From DATIBL01 sp035457505 (GTDB lineage Bacteria > Patescibacteriota > Minisyncoccia > Phycocordibacterales > UBA6899), in NCBI GenBank assembly GCA_035457505.1, contig DATIBL010000059.1, forward strand, positions 1-11,830: a stretch of DNA of 11,830 nucleotides, written 5' to 3'. The notes under the pieces were generated by a model, which had not been told where the DNA came from, ran no database searches, and was given only the letters and a program-made list of their open reading frames with translations. The position numbers and the translations under genes are program-made. Shown here piece after piece: positions 5,861 to 11,830 of this stretch (position 1 is the first letter of the stretch; every line of letters begins with the position of its first letter).

Positions 5861-8800
5861 TCACGGAACACTCATTTCGGCCGGAGTTTCCTGCGGCAGG
5901 CCGTCAACAATATCTTCCACAGCTTCTGGGGCCGGCACGACTGCCTCTTCCGGGCTCGCTTCCGGTTGGAGTACTGGTTCTTCCGCCGGAGTTTCAGTCG
6001 AGACACTCTCATCTGATGGTGCTGGTGCCTCGGGGGCGGGTTCTTCAGACGGCGTTTCCGATACCGGCTCACTCGCTGGCGGCTCTGACTCGGATACCGG
6101 TGCTGGTTCAGGATCGGGAGCTGCTCCGCTGCTCGCGGGAGGAATGCTCGTCGGCGAGCACGCACCCGGTGTCGACGCGAGCGCACCCGCAGCAACCTGC
6201 ATACAGTACGGAAGTCCGGTCACCGTATCATAGATCGTGATACCTGTCGGCCGCGACCCTGTTCCGATCTCCACGGATTCCTCCGCGACCACGCGGCGAG
6301 CAGTGATTGTCCCTGCGCGGATATTTCCTTCTTCATCGATATACCAGCTGCCCGACGCACTAGCGATGCGCGATACGTTGCGAATACCGTGACCATTCAG
6401 ATCAAGATTCTGTAGGATCTCTGCTGCACCGGTTCCATCATCGATCCAAACCATTCCGGCTTCAGTGGGTTCCGCTGCAGCTTTCGGAAGAATGCGCTCG
6501 ACGGAAAGATCGATGAACATGAGGATCTTTCCAACGCGAACGGTTTGCTCGGTCAGCGTTGTCGATGCCGCCGCAAGGCCAGCATCGGGAGAAACAATGA
6601 CGTGCTCCTGTGCGCATGTTTCGACGGTGTCGGTGTAGGTCTCGACTGCCCGCACGAGATCGCTCCCCTCTTCAACATCAGCTCCGCCGGATTCCTTCCG
6701 CTCGCGGACGATCTCCTTGCTCGTGCAAACTGGCGTCCCGCTCGCGACTCTCTCGGTCATCACTTCGATCGTCGCTTCGGAAAGATACTCCGCTCCGTCG
6801 AATTCCTCGAGCGCGATACCGACGATCGCTCCGGCAACAGGACTCGATGAACCGACCGCGCGCATACCAACACCAGGGAGATTCGAAAGTGCGATACGGT
6901 CGCCAATCTTGATGGGGCCATTCTCTGTCGATACCTTCACGGGAACGCGACCCACGAGACCGACCGGGAACGCGGGCTTATCAGAGAGCCAGCGATCGCT
7001 TTCTCCGAGAATAATACCCGGCTTGGTTGCCACAACGCCGAGAACAACATCCGTCTCTGTCGCGGCCTTTCCAACGAAGTACTTCCCTTCCGTCGATACG
7101 ATATCTCCCGCTTCGAGCACGTCATCAGAATAGTAATTCTCTGCAAGGTCTGTTGCGCCGGTGGTGTAGCTCACTGCGCTCACGCGTCCGGTCGTTGAGG
7201 CGACACAAGATCCATCATTATCAACGCAGAGTCCACCATACCCAATCTGGAGTCCGGCTGCCGTGACGGTCTGATTCAGCTGACCGATCGTGGTCGTTCC
7301 TGCAGCTGTCACCTTGAAGCGGGAATTGCTATTGTATTGCAGATCGAGGAAGTTGCCCGTGAAGGAACCGCTCCCTGCCGCAAAGTTCATCAGGAGGCCA
7401 GCACCCGAGAATGCGCTCGACTCTTGGAAGAACTGCGCCATCGACGTCGCCGTCGTCATGCTTGCGGTATAGAGGCGCAGCACGTCCCCCTGGGTGTTGC
7501 CGGTGTTCTCTCCGTAGATGGCGGCGGGCGTAGAAGTACCACCAGCAAGACCCGTAGTGATCCCTTGAATGCCAAAGGTGTGGCCGGTGCTGCGGATACC
7601 CGTATTCACGCCAAGCGTATTTTCTCCGACGCTTGCAACGACCTCAATGCCGCGGACAAGATTTGAGAGCGAAGTGTTATCCGTGATGCGCAGAATTCTT
7701 CCGACTCCAGTATTGGGCGTCGTTCCAGTCGCCGCATTGATCACAACCGTTCGATCGCCAACCTGAGTGCCCCCCGCAGCTGGGGCGAAGGTGTAGAGCG
7801 CATGGACGCCTGTGATGGCCGTCGTCACTCCGGAGATCGAGGTCGAAGCATCGATGAACATCCGAGCATGCGATCCGCCATAGTTTGTCGTGGTACCGAA
7901 TCCAACAAAGCCATTCTGGTTTACGCCAGCAACATAGAACGACGGCGATGAGCTTGCGTCGTTTGAGATCACAAAGGCAGGATTCGTCGTATCCATTTCG
8001 ACTGAGAATTTTGCCCAAGGCGATGTTGTCCCAACGCCGACGAGGCCCGCATTCGAGACCGTAAATTTCTCGCCTGTCGCATTATTGAGAGAGAGGATCT
8101 TTCCGGAGCCAAGCTGGGTCGTAGAGGCAAGGGCAACCGAGGAAGAGGCATAGATATCGAGCAGTGAGTACGCGACTTCCCCGAGTGTGCGGGTATCGAG
8201 TGTCAGACGATCCCACTGGGTATATTGTGTATTTCCGCCAGAAAGGTCTTCAATCGTTCGCGCGCCGGGCCCCGAGTAAACGTTGGCAGAAACAACGGTG
8301 CTGGCACTCCCAGAAGAAAGACTGATCGCGGGTCCCGTTCCAGCCGTATCGACGATACTGTTACTGGAAATGACAGTGCGATCTGCATCAATTGAGATAT
8401 GCGCCGTCACACCGGATCCAGCGTTCGCATAGAGCATGTTTCCAGTAATGATATTTTCATCCCCAGAGGTACCAGCCGAGTTAACGACGATTGCGTTTGA
8501 TGAATTGTTGGCGATGAAATTCCCCGATAGCGTATTATTTGAGACTTGGAAAACTCGGATACCGGTTGCCCCACCTTCTACTGTGTTGCCAGAAATTGAG
8601 TTTCCGTTTGCTTGAACATAGATTCCCTCTTGCGTTGCGCCGGTTATCGTATTCGCAGAAATTGAGTTTGCCGTTCGAGGAGTTGCACCTCCGATATAGA
8701 TACCTCTCGCGACGATATTTATAATATTTCCATGAACGGTATTGTGCAGGCCCGCAACAATGATGCCATGAGACGTAATAGCAGTGCTCATATAACTCAC

Positions 8801-11800
8801 CTTGTTGTTGGAGATAACGTTATACGACGGGTTTGTTCCGGAAAGAGAAATTCCCGTTGATCGAACATTCGTCACGATCAAGGAATCGATAGTGGAACTC
8901 GATGTCTCAGAAAGAAGGACTCCAATATATCCGTTTCCACCCTGATTCTCTTTATTTCCGTTGATCTGGAAATCCCGAAGAAGTATCGACTGTGAATTGT
9001 AGGCTGCAATAATATTCGCACTCCCGGGCGTCGAACTCGCAAGTGTGATCCTTGTGCCGGCCCCCGCTCCGATGAGGGAGGTCGAGGTTGCCATGACGAT
9101 GGCATCGCCAGCTGCAGTGGAGGTCCCCACACGGAAATCTCCTTCGAGGAGGTAGACCTTGCCACCTCTTCCGTTCCCATACGCCGCCGTGATCGCTTGG
9201 TTGATCTCCACTTCATCGTTGTTGTAGTCCGCAACGTAGTCCGCATACGCTTTGTTGGTGGAATTGTATGCTGCAACGATATAGGTACCGTCACGTCCTT
9301 TGCCGATACACTTGCCGGAGGTGTCCTGGAAACAGCCGCCGGAGAGACTGATGCCGTTGGCAAATGTGCTTGTTGCCGTGGTACTGGTTGCCGTGAAGTA
9401 TTCTGCTCTGATGTCCCCTGCCACTTCGAGTTTGGACGTACTGGTGGTGGCAGTGGCTCCGATCAGGACTTGGGAGGTGGAGGAGGATACTCGTGTGAGT
9501 CCGGCATAGTTGTATGTCCAGTTCACTTCGGAAGAAGAGCCTCCTCCGACTGCGTCTGTTCCACAGAAGAAGACGCCGTTGGTGTCTGATTTGAGATCAC
9601 AGGAGGCAGCATTGAGATTGTTCACGCGGAGACCGCCGTTGGAGAGATGGAGACCGCCGGCAGTGGTGACCTCAATACCGTTTGCGAAGGTACTCGTTGC
9701 TGTTGTCGAGGAAATATTGAGCGATGACGCCTGGAAGATACCGCTATTGAAGACCGTTACTTTGCTTGCATTGTCTGGTCCGAGGTCGGTGGAAGAAGCG
9801 GTGGTGTTGGTGAGATTTGATCCGAAAGCGGAGGCACCTTGGGCTGTGGCGAGATTGTTGTATCCGAAGGCAGACGAGAGCAAGCCACTTGCAGTCGATG
9901 ATGCTCCCATGGCCGACGAAAGCGTCCCGAGCGCCCAGTTCTGATAACCGAAGGCAGAGGAATTCGTCAGTCGGGCAATATTTGCGCGTCCGAACGCAGA
10001 CGCATTCGTTCCTCCTGTCGTATTACTCACACCAAATGCCGCAACGCCGCTTGCCGATGCTTCAACAGCATTTGAATCTCCGAATGTAAGGGAGCTTCCT
10101 GCTGTTGCATTGAACGTATTACTCGATCCAAACGCGCTCGAATTTTGCGCCGTAATGCTATTCGATCGTCCGATCGCCATTGTATTCACGTCGTTCGCTG
10201 TATTACTCACTCCGATCGCGATGGAGTTCAAGTTTCCAGACGTATTACTGATACCGATCGAAATATTACTAGACCCGCCTGCGGTGTTCCCCCTTCCGAC
10301 TGCGATCGAGTTCGCCCCAGATGCCACCTGCGTAGATGCCGTGCGCACCGACTGGAGATCAAGCGCAAAGATACCACGTGCATCAGCTTCGGTTTCACCG
10401 AGAATAACGGCTCCGTTCAAGCGAGTCAGAATACCGCGTCCACCAATCTGATACTCCGCTCCGGAGGATGTTGCTGTCCCGATCGATACGTTGCTCGCAA
10501 ACGTCGACGAAGCTGTCGTAGATGTTCCTGTAAAGAATTCTGCGGCGACCTGGCCAGTGACCGAAAGCTTCGCATACGGCGATGATGTGCCGATGCCGAC
10601 ATACCCATTGTTTGCCACAGTGAACATTTCGCCGACGGTGTTATTGAGAGATAGCAACTTCCCTGCTCCCGTCTGAGTTGTGGAGGCGAGCGGAGCGGTA
10701 GTGGAGGCGACGATGCCGAGGAGAGAGTACGTCACTTCGGGGATTGCGCCGGAGGGATTTTCGAGGGTGATGCGGTCCCACTGGGTGAATTTGGTTCCAG
10801 TACCCAAATTGCTCATGCGAGTGGCGCCCGTGCCCGTATAGGTATTTCCGACGACAACATTATTCGCTCCCGCTGCAATATTGATCGCAACCCCAGTCCC
10901 GGCACTGTCAATAATATAGTTGCCGCTGACCATTGTCCGATCCGCATCAACAAAGAGATTCGCAGACGATCCGGCACCTGCATTGTCTCGCAAAAGATTC
11001 CCAGTCACTTGGTTTTCCGTCGGATCGTTGAAATACACAGCGATACCCATGTCCGCGTTATTTGCGACAACATTATTCGAGATAAGGTTGTGTGTACCAC
11101 CGGAATATACGGCAATACCGATCCCGGCACCGCCAACGATGCTATTCCCTTCAACAATGTTTCGCTCGGCGTTCACAGTAAGGTGGATGCCGCTTCCGCC
11201 CGCACCAGTACCTGAAATACTATTGTTTGAATATCGATTTAGCGTTCCACCGGTTTGGATGATGCCATAAATTGAATTCCCAGGTAATTGATTCCCTTGA
11301 ACGATATTTCGAGACGAGGCATTAATATCGACCCCCGAGGAACCATGGAGATTTATGATGCTATTCTCAACCATATTTCCATCGGAAGACGAAAGGAGTC
11401 GAAGGCCGCTGGACCTTGTACTGCTCGCCACAATATTCCGGATCGTGGACGTCGAGACCGCAGTGAAGACAATGCCATTCTGCGTTCCGCTGGAGTTCCG
11501 CGGCGAATTCCCATCGATCATCAGATCCGCGATCGTAATAAACGGCGTTCTGTTGGCATCGATCACATCGACATTGGCGTTGGTGCTGGAAGCGATGAAG
11601 ATACGAGTCGAGGGGCCTTGTCCAATAAGTGATGTACTGGTCGCCATCACGATCTTGTCCCCTGCTCCGGTCGACATCACATAGTCTCCCTCAAGAAGGT
11701 AGACTTTTCCTCCGCGGCCGCTTGCATATGCAGCTTGGAGAGCAGCATTGATCTCTGTTTCATCAGAGGAGAAGTCGGCAACATAGTCCGCATACGCTTT

Positions 11801-11830
11801 GTTTGTGGAATTGTATGCTGCAACGATATA
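5861..11830 (-). CDS. Giant modular surface protein (beta-helix, YadA-like head, G2-like domain), N-terminus outside window
   Basis: One uninterrupted frame of 1,989 visible residues enters from beyond 11830, so the start and any signal peptide are not seen. GTG (11680) and ATG (11677) are internal; the frame is open and homologous to the later module right to the edge. Numbering visible residues from the edge: beta-helix module 1 (1-~355), connector with GIGTSSPYAKLSV ending at 424, YadA-like head (505-678), Ser/Thr connectors with STTATSTFANGI, beta-helix module 2 (850-~1208), GVGTTSPWAKFSV to 1277, a filament-like stretch (~1280-1555), a G2-like domain (1561-1679), a charged Cys-containing stalk, and a Pro/Glu-rich tail (1892-1989). 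Ten cysteines occur, in five local pairs, none in the helices. No C-terminal membrane helix, LPxTG motif or autotransporter barrel is present. Probable role: surface fibre or adhesin, possibly for host contact. Family assignments are by motif only. Confidence 0.93.
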   Translation of the reverse strand, partial: YIVAAYNSTNKAYADYVADFSSDETEINAALQAAYASGRGGKVYLLEGDYVMSTGAGDKIVMATSTSLIGQGPSTRIFIASSTNANVDVIDANRTPFITIADLMIDGNSPRNSSGTQNGIVFTAVSTSTIRNIVASSTRSSGLRLLSSSDGNMVENSIINLHGSSGVDINASSRNIVQGNQLPGNSIYGIIQTGGTLNRYSNNSISGTGAGGSGIHLTVNAERNIVEGNSIVGGAGIGIAVYSGGTHNLISNNVVANNADMGIAVYFNDPTENQVTGNLLRDNAGAGSSANLFVDADRTMVSGNYIIDSAGTGVAINIAAGANNVVVGNTYTGTGATRMSNLGTGTKFTQWDRITLENPSGAIPEVTYSLLGIVASTTAPLASTTQTGAGKLLSLNNTVGEMFTVANNGYVGIGTSSPYAKLSVTGQVAAEFFTGTSTTASSTFASNVSIGTATSSGAEYQIGGRGILTRLNGAVILGETEADARGIFALDLQSVRTASTQVASGANSIAVGRGNTAGGSSNISIGISNTSGNLNSIAIGVSNTANDVNTMAIGRSNSITAQNSSAFGSSNTFNATAGSSLTFGDSNAVEASASGVAAFGVSNTTGGTNASAFGRANIARLTNSSAFGYQNWALGTLSSAMGASSTASGLLSSAFGYNNLATAQGASAFGSNLTNTTASSTDLGPDNASKVTVFNSGIFQASSLNISSTTATSTFANGIEVTTAGGLHLSNGGLRVNNLNAASCDLKSDTNGVFFCGTDAVGGGSSSEVNWTYNYAGLTRVSSSTSQVLIGATATTSTSKLEVAGDIRAEYFTATSTTATSTFANGISLSGGCFQDTSGKCIGKGRDGTYIVAAYNSTNKAYADYVADYNNDEVEINQAITAAYGNGRGGKVYLLEGDFRVGTSTAAGDAIVMATSTSLIGAGAGTRITLASSTPGSANIIAAYNSQSILLRDFQINGNKENQGGNGYIGVLLSETSSSTIDSLIVTNVRSTGISLSGTNPSYNVISNNKVSYMSTAITSHGIIVAGLHNTVHGNIINIVARGIYIGGATPRTANSISANTITGATQEGIYVQANGNSISGNTVEGGATGIRVFQVSNNTLSGNFIANNSSNAIVVNSAGTSGDENIITGNMLYANAGSGVTAHISIDADRTVISSNSIVDTAGTGPAISLSSGSASTVVSANVYSGPGARTIEDLSGGNTQYTQWDRLTLDTRTLGEVAYSLLDIYASSSVALASTTQLGSGKILSLNNATGEKFTVSNAGLVGVGTTSPWAKFSVEMDTTNPAFVISNDASSSPSFYVAGVNQNGFVGFGTTTNYGGSHARMFIDASTSISGVTTAITGVHALYTFAPAAGGTQVGDRTVVINAATGTTPNTGVGRILRITDNTSLSNLVRGIEVVASVGENTLGVNTGIRSTGHTFGIQGITTGLAGGTSTPAAIYGENTGNTQGDVLRLYTASMTTATSMAQFFQESSAFSGAGLLMNFAAGSGSFTGNFLDLQYNSNSRFKVTAAGTTTIGQLNQTVTAAGLQIGYGGLCVDNDGSCVASTTGRVSAVSYTTGATDLAENYYSDDVLEAGDIVSTEGKYFVGKAATETDVVLGVVATKPGIILGESDRWLSDKPAFPVGLVGRVPVKVSTENGPIKIGDRIALSNLPGVGMRAVGSSSPVAGAIVGIALEEFDGAEYLSEATIEVMTERVASGTPVCTSKEIVRERKESGGADVEEGSDLVRAVETYTDTVETCAQEHVIVSPDAGLAAASTTLTEQTVRVGKILMFIDLSVERILPKAAAEPTEAGMVWIDDGTGAAEILQNLDLNGHGIRNVSRIASASGSWYIDEEGNIRAGTITARRVVAEESVEIGTGSRPTGITIYDTVTGLPYCMQVAAGALASTPGACSPTSIPPASSGAAPDPEPAPVSESEPPASEPVSETPSEEPAPEAPAPSDESVSTETPAEEPVLQPEASPEEAVVPAPEAVEDIVDGLPQETPAEMSVP
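5864..6157 (-). other. Pro/Glu/Ser/Ala-rich C-terminal tail of the surface protein
   Basis: The last 98 residues (1892-1989) are low complexity and strongly acidic, with repeating E-P, E-E-P-A-P and S-E-T-P motifs and no aromatic residues. The tail follows a stalk ending YCMQVAAGALASTPGAC, whose two cysteines may form a disulfide. Such a tail is likely disordered and extended. No sorting signal or hydrophobic anchor is present at the C-terminus. Confidence 0.8.
6794..7150 (-). other. Peptidase_G2 / intramolecular chaperone-like domain in the surface protein
   Basis: Visible residues 1561-1679 run from DLAENYYSDDVLEAGDIV through DVVLGVVATKPGIILGE and FPVGLVGRVPVKV to GIALEEFDG. The order (acidic D-(L/Y)-AE opening, GD-V strand, (V/I)-LGVV-(S/A)-x-(K/x)-P, then VG-VPV-V) resembles the C-terminal auto-processing chaperone domain of some phage appendage proteins (Peptidase_G2). 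In those proteins it helps the fibre trimerise and can be cleaved. Here about 310 residues follow it, unlike the usual terminal position. The assignment is from motif memory and is tentative; a non-cleaving structural domain is equally possible. Confidence 0.45.
8000..9283 (-). repeat. Module copy 2: right-handed beta-helix plus SPWAKFSV linker
   Basis: This encodes visible residues 850-1277. It opens with the same YIVAAYNSTNKAYADYVAD as copy 1, followed by GGKVYLLEGDF and IVMATSTSLIGAG. Rungs follow, such as NTVHGNIINIV, NSISANTITG, NSISGNTVEGG and NTLSGNFIANN. It ends near YTQWDRLTL (about 8205-8225), then LSLNNATGEKFTV and GVGTTSPWAKFSV. The start and end motifs align with copy 1 at a spacing of 2,547-2,565 bases, so this is an internal duplication of about 425 residues, diverged most in the rungs. 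Confidence 0.82.
9231..9283 (-). repeat. 53-base direct repeat, copy 2
   Basis: This matches 11778-11830 with two mismatches in 53 bases; 2,547 bases separate the copies. It encodes the start of beta-helix module 2. Neighbouring parts of the two modules are far more diverged at DNA level. The copy at the window edge may extend further right. Confidence 0.9.
9797..10318 (-). repeat. YadA-like head: twelve tandem ~14-residue beta-roll repeats
   Basis: Twelve consecutive units (nine of 14 residues, three of 16) follow the pattern N-S-x-A-(I/F)-G-x-(S/G)-N-(T/x). Examples are NSIAIGVSNTANDV, NTMAIGRSNSITAQ, NASAFGRANIARLT and LSSAFGYNNLATAQ. This is the signature of the left-handed parallel beta-roll of trimeric autotransporter adhesin heads (YadA family). 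The first units have Ile/Val at the core position and the later units mostly Phe, so the array may have grown by duplication from two types. Such heads normally form trimers that bind surfaces. Confidence 0.82.
10559..11830 (-). repeat. Module copy 1: right-handed beta-helix plus SPYAKLSV linker
   Basis: This encodes visible residues 1-424. It begins (already inside the domain) with YIVAAYNSTNKAYADYVAD. It then has GGKVYLLEGDY, the typical pectate-lyase/NosD opening, and a ladder of N-x-I-x-G/N-N rungs such as NIVEGNSIVGG and NLISNNVVANN. The helix ends near FTQWDRITL (about 10770-10795). It is followed by YSLLGIVAS, LSLNNTVGEMFTV and GIGTSSPYAKLSV. The same order of motifs recurs in module copy 2. 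Such helices bind or cleave polysaccharide, or act as structural spikes. No catalytic residues can be assigned here. Confidence 0.8.
11778..11830 (-). repeat. 53-base direct repeat, copy 1 (reaches window edge)
   Basis: This is the partner of the repeat at 9231-9283, with 51 of 53 bases identical. It encodes the first visible residues of the surface protein. The true length of the repeat cannot be judged because the window ends inside it. Confidence 0.9.

Noticed and set aside
9797..10318. Regular ~42-base periodicity that could suggest a CRISPR or minisatellite array
   Set aside because: The repeats are imperfect at DNA level, in frame, and code for YadA-like beta-roll units. There are no constant repeats with unique spacers.
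11678..11680. GTG/ATG near 11680 as the start of the giant protein
   Set aside because: The frame stays open to the window edge, and the 50 codons upstream match the beginning of the second beta-helix module, so the real start is outside the window.

Overview
The window looks like a chromosome segment of a Candidate Phyla Radiation bacterium (Patescibacteria, most likely Parcubacteria-like). This is inferred from protein style. The right half is a giant Ser/Thr-rich surface protein with recurring G(I/V)GT(T/S)SPxAKxSV and STTATSTFANGI motifs. A single-pass membrane protein and a methyltransferase are also of types I associate with these genomes. There is no phylogenetic marker search behind this placement. 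The coding density is high, strong Shine-Dalgarno sites are almost absent, and two genes appear to be transcribed without a leader.

Left part (1-2368). A translational GTPase gene, typA/bipA, runs leftward off the window edge and has lost its C-terminal part. A 189-base divergent spacer separates it from a rightward class I SAM-dependent methyltransferase. That protein carries an unusual, Arg-rich, probably disordered N-terminal extension of about 110 residues. A perfect 28-base palindrome followed by a T-run ends the methyltransferase gene, at the junction with the convergent gene beyond it.

Middle part (2369-5780, all leftward). A compact three-gene operon reads, in transcription order: a small membrane-anchored protein, methionine sulfoxide reductase B (4-base ATGA overlap), and an 840-residue P-type ATPase closest to the MgtA/P3B magnesium transporters (5-base gap). 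A TATAAT box lies 6 bases before the first ATG. This suggests one leaderless message for membrane protein, oxidative repair and cation transport.

Right part (5861-11830, leftward). One open frame of 1,989 visible residues enters from beyond the right edge. In N-to-C order it holds: a right-handed beta-helix module; a head of twelve ~14-residue YadA-like beta-roll repeats; Ser/Thr-rich connectors; a second beta-helix module homologous to the first; a long filament-like stretch; a domain resembling the phage Peptidase_G2/intramolecular chaperone family; a Cys-containing stalk; and a Pro/Glu/Ser/Ala-rich tail. It is best read as a modular cell-surface fibre or adhesin. I see no mobile element, CRISPR array, tRNA or rRNA. 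The most notable object is this composite surface protein.
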